This document shows, piece after piece, positions 1 through 8,595 of a DNA stretch of 21,582 nt (the stretch's first letter is position 1; each line of letters begins with the position of its first letter). A program made the translations under genes and the position numbers. The stretch is from Halieaceae bacterium UBA4438. Lineage in GTDB: Bacteria > Pseudomonadota > Gammaproteobacteria > Pseudomonadales > Halieaceae. The notes under the pieces are model-generated. The model made no database searches and was not told the DNA's origin. It worked only from the letters and a program-made list of their open reading frames with translations. Location: assembly GCA_002390485.1 (NCBI GenBank), contig DGPO01000003.1:10716-32297 (forward strand), in the 5' to 3' direction.

Positions 1-1070
<1,070 letters not shown>

Positions 1071-1074
1071 TGGC

Positions 1075-2361
1075 CTAGGTGTCGCTCGGCTCAATGGATG
1101 AGGTTAATGAAAGCGGTGTCACTCTCACTTGAGTGATGGTATTGCCGTCGATCGACTCGACGTCCAGCTGATAATTGTCAATGCGCACAGAGGCTGGCCC
1201 CATGGGGAACGCCTCAAGCACTTCAAGCGCTAGACCGCTGATCGTCTTCGGGCCGTCCGTGGGTAACGTCCAACCAAATTGACGATTAATGTCGCGAATG
1301 GGAATACTGCCCGTGCACGACGCACCACCGTCCGCGTTCGTGGCAATCTCCTCCTGATCTTCGACCAAGTTGGACGTAAAGTTGCCGACGATCTCTTCAA
1401 GAATGTCTTCGAGCGCGACCAGGCCAAGAATATCGCCGTATTCATCAACAATCATTCCAAGTCGCAATTTGCGCTGCTGGAAGTGACGGAGCTGAATGTG
1501 CAGTGCGGTGTTTTCAGGTGTGAAATAGGGCGCCTGTAATTCGTTGAGTAAAGCGGGACGATTTAGGTCGCCTTGGGTGAGGCATTTACCGATGTTGCGA
1601 AGGTGCAAAATGCCCTCGATTTTATTGATGTCGCCGGTAAAAACAGGAACCAGTGTATGGGTGCTGCGTGTCAACTGCGCAAGGATCGTCGCGTCGTCGT
1701 CCTCTAAATCAATACCGTAAATCTCGTTGCGCGGCACCATAATGTCGTTAACGGTGACCTGCTCGAGGTCAAGAATGTTCACCAGCATGTTTCGGTGGCG
1801 CCGCGGAATCAGCCCGCTCGACTCACTTACAATCGTACGTAACTCTTCCTGAGACAGGGCATCTTCGTTGGATGATCTGGCGTTGAAGCCAAACAATGAT
1901 AGAAGTCCGTTAGTGATTGCATTGATGGCCCAAACCAACGGCATGGTCACGCGCATAAGCGGGAGAAGCACCCAGCTTGCAGGAAACGCAACCTTTTCAG
2001 GGTGCAGAGCCGCAATGGTCTTAGGCGTGATCTCGGCAAAAATCAGAATGACGATGGTCAAAAGAATGGTAGCAATCGCGATTCCCGCATCTCCATAGAG
2101 TCGAATAGCAACCACGGTTGCAATGGCCGAGCCTAGAATATTGACCAGGTTGTTACCGATTAAAATAAGCCCAATGAGGCGGTCGGGTCTTGCAAGCAGC
2201 TTGCCCGCCCGCAGTGCACCCTTGTGCCCTTGCTGCTGCAGGTGCTTAAGGCGGTATCGATTGAGTGCCATCATTCCGGTCTCAGAACTCGAGAAAAATC
2301 CGGAGAGGAGTATTAGGCCTGCCAAAATGGCAAAAAGGAGTCCCAGCGGGGCGTCGTTCAA
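1075..2361 (-). CDS. corB: CNNM/CBS-domain membrane protein, CorB/YfjD type
   Basis: A 428-aa inner-membrane protein of the CNNM (DUF21) family, implicated in magnesium or other divalent cation transport and tolerance. In order it has an N-terminal transmembrane helix running into the FFSSSETGMMALNRYRL signature, further hydrophobic helices to about residue 150 (including IGNNLVNI and FAEITPKTIA), a pair of CBS domains at about 195-325 (VNDIMVPRNEI, then LGMIVDEYGDILGLVALEDILEEIVGNF), and a C-terminal CorC_HlyC domain at about 345-420. The start is TTG at 2361: an in-frame TAA lies two codons upstream, and the N-terminus then matches the length of E. coli YfjD. No clear Shine-Dalgarno precedes it. 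It follows ypjD after 73 bases on the same strand, the same ypjD-yfjD pairing as in E. coli. Transport activity is family inference. Confidence 0.9.
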   Translation of the reverse strand: MNDAPLGLLFAILAGLILLSGFFSSSETGMMALNRYRLKHLQQQGHKGALRAGKLLARPDRLIGLILIGNNLVNILGSAIATVVAIRLYGDAGIAIATILLTIVILIFAEITPKTIAALHPEKVAFPASWVLLPLMRVTMPLVWAINAITNGLLSLFGFNARSSNEDALSQEELRTIVSESSGLIPRRHRNMLVNILDLEQVTVNDIMVPRNEIYGIDLEDDDATILAQLTRSTHTLVPVFTGDINKIEGILHLRNIGKCLTQGDLNRPALLNELQAPYFTPENTALHIQLRHFQQRKLRLGMIVDEYGDILGLVALEDILEEIVGNFTSNLVEDQEEIATNADGGASCTGSIPIRDINRQFGWTLPTDGPKTISGLALEVLEAFPMGPASVRIDNYQLDVESIDGNTITQVRVTPLSLTSSIEPSDT

Positions 2362-2434
2362 GCGTTATGTAAGCACGTCAGTATTTAAGGTGATTGTTGA
2401 GAAAAAACACGTTTGCCGCAACCCTGATTTGAAA

Positions 2435-3250
2435 TTAGCTTAATACGAGTTCAAGAACGAGCTTTGAACCGTAGAAACCAACCGTGAGTAACGCAAAGCC
2501 ACTGCCGCAGAGCATCACGGCCGTGTTGACTCGCCAGCCATGGCGTATGTGCCCAACAGTGAGAATGGCGTAGACGATCCAAGCAATGACAGTCAGCACT
2601 GTTTTGTGAATCAAGTGTTGAGCGAACAAATCTTGTACGTAGTAGATGCCGGCGACAATCGATACGCTGAGAATGACGGTGCCACTGAGTATGAGTTCGA
2701 ACATCAGCTGCTCGGTAGCGTCGAGGGGCGGTAGGCGGCGTATCAGCCCCCTTGTCTTGTGTTGGCGCAACAATCGACTTTGCTGCAACACCAGCAGTCC
2801 CTGAAGCATGCCGAGACCGAACAGGGCATAGGCAATGATTGACGTAGAGATATGCAGCAAGAGTCCACGTGGCGTTTCCGTCATGGGCCGCGCGGTCTCT
2901 GGTGTGAGCGTTGCCACCAAAAGCGAGATCGCCGCTAACGGGAAAATGGCAATTAATAAGGTTTGCATCGGTCTTGCTATAACAATCGCAACACTTAACA
3001 CGCCCATGAGCCAAAAGGTAATGGAGGCCACCTTGTAAAACCCAAAGCTGGCGCTTACCGAGGTTGTACCCGTGTAGATCACCAATCCGTGTAGCGCGAG
3101 GGCCAATAGACCGGGAATCAGAACGGCCTTAGGAAGCGTGTCTTCACGTTTTTCGAGACGCAACAGCTGACGAGCGGCCGTGTACAAGTAGAGCGCGGCA
3201 GCGCCCGTTGCTGTCAATGCAAGTAGTTGACTGATTTCGCTGTCAGGCAT
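2435..3250 (-). CDS. ypjD: YpjD-like inner membrane protein (CcsA/CcmC cytochrome c assembly superfamily)
   Basis: A predicted polytopic membrane protein of 271 aa with about eight hydrophobic segments. The C-terminal half carries the features of E. coli YpjD: LHISTSIIAYALFGLGMLQG, then HKTVLTVIAWIVYAILTVGHIRHGWR, with several histidines that could ligate haem in the CcsA/CcmC superfamily. I do not see the tryptophan-rich WWD motif of true haem-handling proteins, so a direct role in cytochrome c maturation is doubtful. The reading frame stays open upstream into ffh on the other strand, but that stretch is not homologous-looking. ATG at 3250, with GGGGAG about 12 bases upstream, gives the normal family N-terminus. 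Divergent ypjD and ffh is a common gammaproteobacterial arrangement. Confidence 0.88.
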   Translation of the reverse strand: MPDSEISQLLALTATGAAALYLYTAARQLLRLEKREDTLPKAVLIPGLLALALHGLVIYTGTTSVSASFGFYKVASITFWLMGVLSVAIVIARPMQTLLIAIFPLAAISLLVATLTPETARPMTETPRGLLLHISTSIIAYALFGLGMLQGLLVLQQSRLLRQHKTRGLIRRLPPLDATEQLMFELILSGTVILSVSIVAGIYYVQDLFAQHLIHKTVLTVIAWIVYAILTVGHIRHGWRVNTAVMLCGSGFALLTVGFYGSKLVLELVLS

Positions 3251-3291
3251 CGCTACCGCCGACTCCCCTAATTTTTTCTCTCTCTTAGGCG

Positions 3292-3304
3292 TATAATACG
3301 CGCT
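3292..3304 (+). promoter_or_regulatory. Candidate ffh promoter, -10 element
   Basis: A perfect TATAAT lies at 3292-3297 inside the near-palindrome GCGTATAATACGC. Transcription would start near 3304, giving a leader of about 40 bases that ends in a good ribosome binding site (AGGAAG, about 6 bases before the ffh ATG). The -35 region is a T-rich tract (around 3269-3280) without a clear TTGACA match. The opposite strand reads TATTAT at the same place, so the element could also serve ypjD. Confidence 0.6.
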
Positions 3305-3344
3305 TCCAGCGCTTGCGGCACGGTTATTCGAAATAGGAAGTGAC

Positions 3345-4739
3345 ATGTTTGAAAGCTTAAGTGAACGTTTATCGGCCAGTCTGAAGGCCATGGCGGGAAA
3401 GTCCCGACTCACCGAAGACAATATTCGAGAGACGCTTCGAGACGTCCGAATGGCGCTTTTAGAAGCCGACGTGGCACTTTCTGTGGTGAAAGACTTTACC
3501 GACCGGGTGAAAGAAAGAGCTGTCGGTACTGAGGTAACGTCAAGTCTGACGCCGGGCCAGGTCTTTCTAAAGATTGTCCAGTCAGAGCTTCAGAGTGTCA
3601 TGGGCGAGGCAAACGAGAAGCTAAATCTCGCGGCGCAGCCGCCCGCTGTGGTTATGGTGGCCGGACTACAGGGGGCGGGTAAAACAACGTCTGTTGCCAA
3701 GCTGGCCCGCTATCTCATGGAGCGCGAAAAGAAAAAGGTCACGGTGGTCAGTGCCGACGTCTATCGACCTGCAGCCATTAAGCAGCTTGAAACACTGGCT
3801 GAGGAGGTTGGGGCGCGATTTGAACCGTCCTCAACCGATGAGCAGCCCGTCGAGATTGTCAATCGAGCCCTTAAGAATGCGAAGACTGCGTTCAGCGATG
3901 TGTTATTGGTGGACACCGCTGGTCGATTGGCGATCGACAGCGAGATGATGGACGAGATCAGTGCCTTGCATCGAGCGATCAATCCCGTTGAGACCCTGTT
4001 TGTCATCGACGCAATGACAGGTCAAGACGCAGTCAACACAGCGAGCGCATTTGACCGCGCATTGCCGCTGACGGGAGTCATCCTTACAAAGGTGGATGCG
4101 GACACGCGTGGCGGTGCTGCGCTGTCGGTCAGGTCGGTAACGGGTAAGCCCATTAAGTTCATGGGCGTTGGAGAGAAGACAGATGCGCTGGAGCCGTTTT
4201 ACCCCGATCGGTTGGCATCACGTATTTTGGGCATGGGTGACCTTCTATCGCTGATAGAGGAAGCTGAAAGGAACGTAGACCAAAAGAAAGCGCAGCGTCT
4301 CGCGAAGAAAGTTGAAAAAGGGGGGCGCTTTGACCTCGAAGACTTCCGAGATCAGTTGCAACAAATGAAAAACATGGGGGGTATTGGCGCGATGCTCGAC
4401 AAAATGCCCGGTATGGGTGGCATGGCGCAGGCCGCACAATCGCAATTAGACACGAAACAGTTTGATCGTATGGAGGCCATCATTAACTCCATGACGATCA
4501 AAGAGCGAAAAAACCCTGATTTAATTAACCCCTCGCGGAAGCGGCGAATTACCGCAGGTTCGGGAACGGCGGTGCCCGACTTGAATCGTCTTCTAAAGCA
4601 ACACAAGCAGATGCAAAAAATGATGAAGAAGATGAAGGGCGGCGGAATGCAACGCATGATGCGTGGAATGGGCGGTATGATGGGCGGTGGTGGAATGCCC
4701 CCTGGTGGTGGAATGCCTCCGGGATTTCCAAGGCGTTAA
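3345..4739 (+). CDS. ffh: Signal recognition particle protein Ffh (SRP54)
   Basis: The SRP GTPase binds 4.5S RNA and signal sequences of nascent inner-membrane proteins and docks with FtsY. Its 464 aa comprise an N-domain helical bundle (about 1-90), a G domain with G1 GLQGAGKTT (107-115), DTAGR (190-194), TKVD (248-251) and GVGEKTDALEPF, and a methionine-rich M domain from about 300. The M domain has the RNA-binding SRKRRITAGSG segment and the LLKQHKQMQKMMKKMKGGG helix. E. coli Ffh is 453 aa; the excess here is a Gly/Met/Pro tail containing a duplicated GGGMPP (residues 448-459). The start is ATG with AGGAAG upstream. It has its own promoter and precedes rpsP by 106 bases. Confidence 0.98.
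   Translation: MFESLSERLSASLKAMAGKSRLTEDNIRETLRDVRMALLEADVALSVVKDFTDRVKERAVGTEVTSSLTPGQVFLKIVQSELQSVMGEANEKLNLAAQPPAVVMVAGLQGAGKTTSVAKLARYLMEREKKKVTVVSADVYRPAAIKQLETLAEEVGARFEPSSTDEQPVEIVNRALKNAKTAFSDVLLVDTAGRLAIDSEMMDEISALHRAINPVETLFVIDAMTGQDAVNTASAFDRALPLTGVILTKVDADTRGGAALSVRSVTGKPIKFMGVGEKTDALEPFYPDRLASRILGMGDLLSLIEEAERNVDQKKAQRLAKKVEKGGRFDLEDFRDQLQQMKNMGGIGAMLDKMPGMGGMAQAAQSQLDTKQFDRMEAIINSMTIKERKNPDLINPSRKRRITAGSGTAVPDLNRLLKQHKQMQKMMKKMKGGGMQRMMRGMGGMMGGGGMPPGGGMPPGFPRR
4686..4721 (+). repeat. 18-bp imperfect tandem duplication in the ffh tail
   Basis: Two adjacent 18-base units, 4686-4703 and 4704-4721, match at 16 of 18 positions and lie in frame. Each encodes GGGMPP. This duplication accounts for six of the extra residues in the C-terminal tail relative to E. 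coli Ffh. Confidence 0.85.
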
Positions 4740-4845
4740 TATTCCGCACACAGGCCTTTAAACCTGAGCAGAGTTAATGTACGCTTCGGCACCTTAAATT
4801 TTGCTGTGGGAAAACCCTGCGGCGCAAACACTTTAGGATTTAATC

Positions 4846-5106
4846 ATGGTTACAATTCGTCTCTCACGAGGTGGTGCAAAAAAGCGCCCCTTCTACCACG
4901 TGACTGTTACGGACAGCCGCAACTCGCGTGACGGACGCTTCATTGAGCGCGTTGGCTTTTTTAACCCGATTGCCCGAGGGCAGGAAGAGCGTCTGCGCAT
5001 CGACGCGAGTCGCATTGAAGCGTGGGTGGCAAAAGGTGCCCAAGTATCACCACGCGTTGCTCGATTGATGAAAGAAGCGGCAACCGAAGCAGCCGCTGCA
5101 GCGTAA
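4846..5106 (+). CDS. rpsP: 30S ribosomal protein bS16
   Basis: An 86-aa protein with the bS16 signature throughout: [26 protein letters not shown] at the start, then [11 protein letters not shown] and a C-terminal helix ending in an alanine-rich tail (E. coli bS16 is 82 aa). It binds 16S rRNA and is needed for 30S assembly. The start is ATG, with AGGA about 8 bases upstream. It is the first gene of the conserved rpsP-rimM-trmD-rplS operon; the stop is 7 bases before the rimM GTG. The 106 bases separating it from ffh could hold a promoter, but I see no convincing -35/-10 pair. Confidence 0.98.
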   Translation: MVTIRLSRGGAKKRPFYHVTVTDSRNSRDGRFIERVGFFNPIARGQEERLRIDASRIEAWVAKGAQVSPRVARLMKEAATEAAAAA

Positions 5107-5113
5107 GTCAGAC

Positions 5114-5665
5114 GTGGCGCCTTTAGACGCCACGCAGCACCGACTGGCAGTCGCCACTATCGTTGGTGTTTACGGAATAAAGGGCTGGGTAAAGCTTAGA
5201 GTCAATCTCAGCGACCCGGGCCTCCTCTCTTCACTTTTATCGCCACAGTTAGATGATCCGTCGGGTAAGACGAAGAGACCCGTGCGGGTACTCAGCGTGC
5301 GTGTCCAAGGCAAGGGCTACATTGCCCAACTGGCTGGTGTTGACGACCGCAACCAAGCCGAGGGCCTTCGTGGTTGCACCATAACGGTGCCAGAGTCCTC
5401 ACTGCCGCCTCCAGCGACGGGCGAGCTTTACTGGCGCGATCTGGAAGGTTGTCGTGTCGAGAGTATCTACGAGCAAGAGACTGTGTGCTTAGGCATTGTT
5501 GATTATTTATTGGATACAGGCGCCAACGACGTCTTGGTGGTGCGAGCCTCCAAAGACAGTTTGGATGATCGCGAGCGCTTGATTCCGTGGCTGGAACCCG
5601 ATGTCATCGAGCGGGTTGATCTAGACAATCAGACCATCACGGTGCGTTGGCATCCTGATGATTGA
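5114..5665 (+). CDS. rimM: Ribosome maturation factor RimM
   Basis: A 183-aa 16S rRNA processing factor that binds the 30S head (uS19 region) during late assembly. It has an N-terminal RimM barrel (about 10-95, with IVGVYGIKGWVKL) and a C-terminal PRC-barrel (about 100-180, with ELYWRDLEGCRV, DTGANDVLVVRA, RLIPWLEPDVIERVDLDNQTI). The length matches E. coli (182 aa). The start is GTG at 5114, 7 bases after the rpsP stop, with no strong Shine-Dalgarno, so translation may depend on coupling to rpsP. The 3' end overlaps trmD by 8 bases. Confidence 0.97.
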   Translation: MAPLDATQHRLAVATIVGVYGIKGWVKLRVNLSDPGLLSSLLSPQLDDPSGKTKRPVRVLSVRVQGKGYIAQLAGVDDRNQAEGLRGCTITVPESSLPPPATGELYWRDLEGCRVESIYEQETVCLGIVDYLLDTGANDVLVVRASKDSLDDRERLIPWLEPDVIERVDLDNQTITVRWHPDD

Positions 5666-6428
5666 TCGCGTGGCTTTAAATGCCTTTGCCCTTGTGAGTA
5701 TTTTCCCTGAGATGGCGTCAACAATCACGCAATGGGGCGTCACTGGCCGTGCGGCTCGTGACGGTCGATTCCGCCTTGAAACAGTCAACCCGCGCGACTT
5801 TGCATCGGATAAGCACGGCACCGTAGACGACCGACCTTACGGGGGTGGTCCCGGTATGGTCATGAAAGCGCCGACCATGACGGCCGCCGTGGACGAAGCC
5901 CGTCATCGGTTGGGTTCGAAGGCTCTCGTGATTGCTATGAGTCCGCAGGGGCAATTGGTGAACGAGCAAATACTCAAGACCTTGTTGCAGCACGAAGCAT
6001 TAATTTTTGTCGCGGGTCGCTACGAAGGTTTTGACGAGCGGTTTATCTCAAAAGAGGTGGATTTAGAACTGTCGATCGGTGACATTGTCGTAAGCGGTGG
6101 CGAAATTCCTGCGATGTTGGTGATGGATTCGTTAATTCGTCGCATTCCGGGTGTTTTAGGTGATGAATTGTCCGCAGAACAGGACTCTTTTGTTGACGGA
6201 TTGCTCGACTGTCCGCACTATACGCGCCCTGAGAATTACGAGGGCATGGCCGTTCCGCCAGTGTTAATGAGCGGAGACCATGCGCGCATCGCCGATTGGC
6301 GCTCTGCGCAGTCATTAAGACGCACCCTCGACCGCAGACCGGATTTAATAACTCGATCTGCGCTTACATTAGAGCAGCAAGCATTGCTTCGTCGTTGGGA
6401 CTTGTTCCCTAGCGATGAAGGCGCGTAA
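5658..6428 (+). CDS. trmD: tRNA (guanine-37-N1)-methyltransferase TrmD
   Basis: A SPOUT-family methyltransferase that makes m1G37 in tRNAs reading CNN and CGG-type codons, preventing +1 frameshifting. The 256 aa (E. coli 255) show the trefoil-knot AdoMet motifs: DDRPYGGGPGMVMK, FVAGRYEGFDERF, SIGDIVVSGGEIPAM and IPGVLG, followed by EDSFVDGLLDCPHYTRP-like and GMAVPPVLMSGDHA segments. It starts at ATG, overlapping rimM by 8 bases. The N-terminus is then about seven residues longer than in E. coli, so a downstream GTG at 5670 is a possible true start. Both options lack a clear ribosome binding site, fitting translational coupling to rimM. Confidence 0.97.
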   Translation: MIDRVALNAFALVSIFPEMASTITQWGVTGRAARDGRFRLETVNPRDFASDKHGTVDDRPYGGGPGMVMKAPTMTAAVDEARHRLGSKALVIAMSPQGQLVNEQILKTLLQHEALIFVAGRYEGFDERFISKEVDLELSIGDIVVSGGEIPAMLVMDSLIRRIPGVLGDELSAEQDSFVDGLLDCPHYTRPENYEGMAVPPVLMSGDHARIADWRSAQSLRRTLDRRPDLITRSALTLEQQALLRRWDLFPSDEGA

Positions 6429-6461
6429 AACGAGCGCTTTTAGACTTGCGACGAGAGATTA

Positions 6462-6476
6462 AACAGTGCCACTGTT
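6462..6476. repeat. Perfect 7-bp inverted repeat in the trmD-rplS gap
   Basis: AACAGTG, a single C, then CACTGTT: an exact 15-base palindrome 34 bases before the rplS ATG. As DNA it could be a protein binding site. As RNA the 1-base loop is too tight for a normal hairpin unless inner pairs open. It is not followed by a U tract, so it is not an intrinsic terminator. Its role is unknown. Confidence 0.6.
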
Positions 6477-6510
6477 CAGATAAACTGAGCAGAAAGCCGA
6501 GGAGATAGCC

Positions 6511-6864
6511 ATGAGTGCCAACAAAATTATTGCAGAGCTCGATGCCGAGCAGATGTCTAAGGAAATCCCTGCGTTTGCCCCAGGCGACACTGTTGTTGTT
6601 CAGGTGAAAGTCAAAGAGGGTACTCGAGAGCGCTTACAGGCGTTCGAAGGCGTCTGTATTGGCAAGCGCAACCGTGGTGTTAACTCTGCGTTCACGGTTC
6701 GTAAGATCTCTCACGGTGTTGGTGTTGAGCGTACCTTCCAGACCTACAGTCCCTTACTTGACTCGATATCAGTCAAGCGACGTGGTGACGTTCGTCAGGC
6801 GAAGCTTTATTACCTGCGAGAGCTTTCTGGTAAGGCAGCGCGTATCAAGGAAAAGTTGTCTTAA
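6511..6864 (+). CDS. rplS: 50S ribosomal protein bL19
   Basis: A 117-aa bL19 at the 30S-50S interface. The typical sequence is complete: N-terminal [15 protein letters not shown], then [53 protein letters not shown] and [17 protein letters not shown]. It starts at ATG with an excellent AGGAG seven bases upstream. Unlike the earlier genes of this operon it has an independent strong ribosome binding site after an 82-base gap. That agrees with bL19 and bS16 being made in much larger amounts than RimM and TrmD. Confidence 0.98.
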   Translation: MSANKIIAELDAEQMSKEIPAFAPGDTVVVQVKVKEGTRERLQAFEGVCIGKRNRGVNSAFTVRKISHGVGVERTFQTYSPLLDSISVKRRGDVRQAKLYYLRELSGKAARIKEKLS

Positions 6865-6891
6865 GCAATGAATTGAGGGCGAGGTCATTAA

Positions 6892-7791
6892 GTGGGTCGC
6901 CTTATCTCTTCTGAACTTGAGCGCTTCACGACAGCGCTTTGGCTTGAGCGCGGTCTCAGTGACAACACGCGCGAAGCCTACAGCCGTGATGTTCAGGGTT
7001 TAAATACCTGGCTGCTCGACCAGAGCCGAGGGAATGCGCTGACCGCCTCTGAGTCCGACGTCCAAGCCTACCTCGGTGCGCGCCTGTCTCAAGGGAGTTC
7101 ACATCGCTCTATCTCGCGCTTACTCTCCAGTCTTCGAAGTTTTTACCAATATTTGGTGCGAGAAGGCGATGTAAGTTCGGATCCCACCCAGCATCTTGAT
7201 CGCCCAAAACCGTCGCGGCCACTGCCCAAGTCACTTTCTGAATCTGAAGTAGATCAGCTTCTCAATGCGCCTGATGCCTCGCTGGTGGTGGAGCATCGTG
7301 ATTTGGCGATGCTCGAAGTGCTTTATGCCAGTGGGTTACGAGTATCTGAGCTGGTGGGTCTAACACTGCCTCAACTGAGCTTAAATCAGGGGGTGGTCCG
7401 CGTCTTTGGTAAGGGCGGTAAGGAGCGACTGGTGCCTTTGGGAGAGGCCGCTATTGAGACTGTGACAGACTATTTAGGGGCGACTCGCCAAGCGTTACTG
7501 AAGGACCGTCAGAGTGATGTGCTGTTTCCTTCTAACCGAGGCAAAGTCATGACTCGCCAGACCTTTTGGTATCGTATTAAAATCTATGCCAAACGCGCGG
7601 GTATCGACCCAAATCTATCCCCCCACACACTGCGTCATGCATTTGCAACGCATTTGATTAATCATGGGGCAGACTTACGTGTTGTGCAGATGTTACTGGG
7701 GCATAGTGACCTTACAACGACACAGATATACACCCACGTTGCGCGAAGCCGAATGCAGGCGCTTCATGAAAAGCATCACCCTAGAGGTTAG
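6892..7791 (+). CDS. xerD: Tyrosine recombinase XerD
   Basis: A site-specific recombinase that resolves chromosome dimers at dif with XerC under FtsK control. Its 299 aa comprise an N-terminal SAM-like core-binding domain (about 8-100) and a C-terminal catalytic domain with the full set of active residues: R150 (ASGLRVSEL), K174 (FGKGGKERLVPLG), H245 and R248 (SPHTLRHAFATHL), H271 (LLGHSDLTTTQ) and nucleophile Y280 (IYTHV). These are within two residues of the E. coli XerD positions. XerD rather than XerC is chosen because of the dsbC neighbour and the sequence style. The start is GTG with GAGG about 9 bases upstream. It lies 27 bases after rplS, so read-through from the ribosomal operon is possible. 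Confidence 0.95.
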   Translation: MGRLISSELERFTTALWLERGLSDNTREAYSRDVQGLNTWLLDQSRGNALTASESDVQAYLGARLSQGSSHRSISRLLSSLRSFYQYLVREGDVSSDPTQHLDRPKPSRPLPKSLSESEVDQLLNAPDASLVVEHRDLAMLEVLYASGLRVSELVGLTLPQLSLNQGVVRVFGKGGKERLVPLGEAAIETVTDYLGATRQALLKDRQSDVLFPSNRGKVMTRQTFWYRIKIYAKRAGIDPNLSPHTLRHAFATHLINHGADLRVVQMLLGHSDLTTTQIYTHVARSRMQALHEKHHPRG

Positions 7792-7792
7792 A

Positions 7793-8563
7793 ATGAAAAA
7801 ACAAGTGATCTACCGTTGGTTACGTCATGTCGCAGCGATTGCGACATGCTGTGCCGCCTCCCTAGCGCAGGCATCAGAACAAGAGACCTTTGCAGACGCG
7901 AGGGCCCGTCTGGAAGCGGGCCTGTCGACCATGGTGGGCAGCGCGATCACCATTGACCGCATTGTGGCGACTGAGTCGGATCAACTTATCGAGGTGTCGA
8001 TTAAAGACGGTCCGGTTCTCTACGCAACGCACAGTGGAGAGTTCCTCTTGCTCAATGGCGACTTGCTGCGGGTAACGAATACCGAGGTGTCTAACCTGAC
8101 CGAGACACGTCGTGTCGCTGACCGGTTGTCGATGATTGGCGCACTGGATCTTGATGAGATGATCGTCTTTTCACCGGCAGAGCCGGCCAAGGACTTTATT
8201 ACGGTCTTTACCGATATTACCTGCGGTTATTGCCGTAAGTTACACCTGGAGATGGACGACTTAAACCGCCGAGGCATAGAGGTGAGGTACTTAGCCTACC
8301 CCCGCGGCGGAATGGCGTCACAGGGTGCGCGACAGTTAGCCACTGCGTGGTGTTCACGTAATCGTGAAGCAACCCTAACCTCGCTTAAGTCGGGCGTGGA
8401 AATGCCGCTTAACGAGTGCGAGGGGAACCCCATCGCGGAGCACTATGCGTTGGGCAATCGTTTAGGCGTGAGAGGCACTCCTGCCATTGTGACCAGCAAT
8501 GGACAGATGATACCGGGCTACCAATCGGCGGCAGATATTGCGAGTCTCTTAGGTATTGAGTAG
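7793..8563 (+). CDS. dsbC: Periplasmic thiol:disulfide interchange protein DsbC
   Basis: A disulfide isomerase of the periplasm. The reading frame extends upstream inside xerD, but ATG at 7793, one base after the xerD stop, begins a proper signal peptide: MKK, a hydrophobic core, and cleavage likely after LAQA near residue 27. That gives 256 aa. An N-terminal dimerisation domain (about 30-95) precedes a thioredoxin fold with the active site C144-G-Y-C147, a structural cysteine pair C187/C209 as in E. coli DsbC, and the cis-proline in GTP (P230). The C147 side and TPAIV context are canonical. It should be kept reduced by DsbD. Its ribosome binding site (AGAGG) lies within the last codons of xerD, so the two are coupled. 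Confidence 0.95.
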   Translation: MKKQVIYRWLRHVAAIATCCAASLAQASEQETFADARARLEAGLSTMVGSAITIDRIVATESDQLIEVSIKDGPVLYATHSGEFLLLNGDLLRVTNTEVSNLTETRRVADRLSMIGALDLDEMIVFSPAEPAKDFITVFTDITCGYCRKLHLEMDDLNRRGIEVRYLAYPRGGMASQGARQLATAWCSRNREATLTSLKSGVEMPLNECEGNPIAEHYALGNRLGVRGTPAIVTSNGQMIPGYQSAADIASLLGIE

Positions 8564-8595
8564 TGCATTAGGGCGATGATTTTCAAGGGATTTAA

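Noticed and set aside
3251..3421. N-terminal extension of ypjD into ffh
   Set aside because: The extra 57 residues are antisense to the conserved ffh start and promoter. ATG 3250 has a purine-rich site upstream and gives the family length.
4740..4845. Possible terminator or promoter between ffh and rpsP (CAGG...CCTG and GGG-AAAA-CCC)
   Set aside because: Stems are 3-4 bp with no U tract, and no convincing -35/-10 pair could be matched.
7664..7792. N-terminal extension of dsbC inside xerD
   Set aside because: It would hide the signal peptide. ATG 7793 begins a typical Sec signal directly after the xerD stop.
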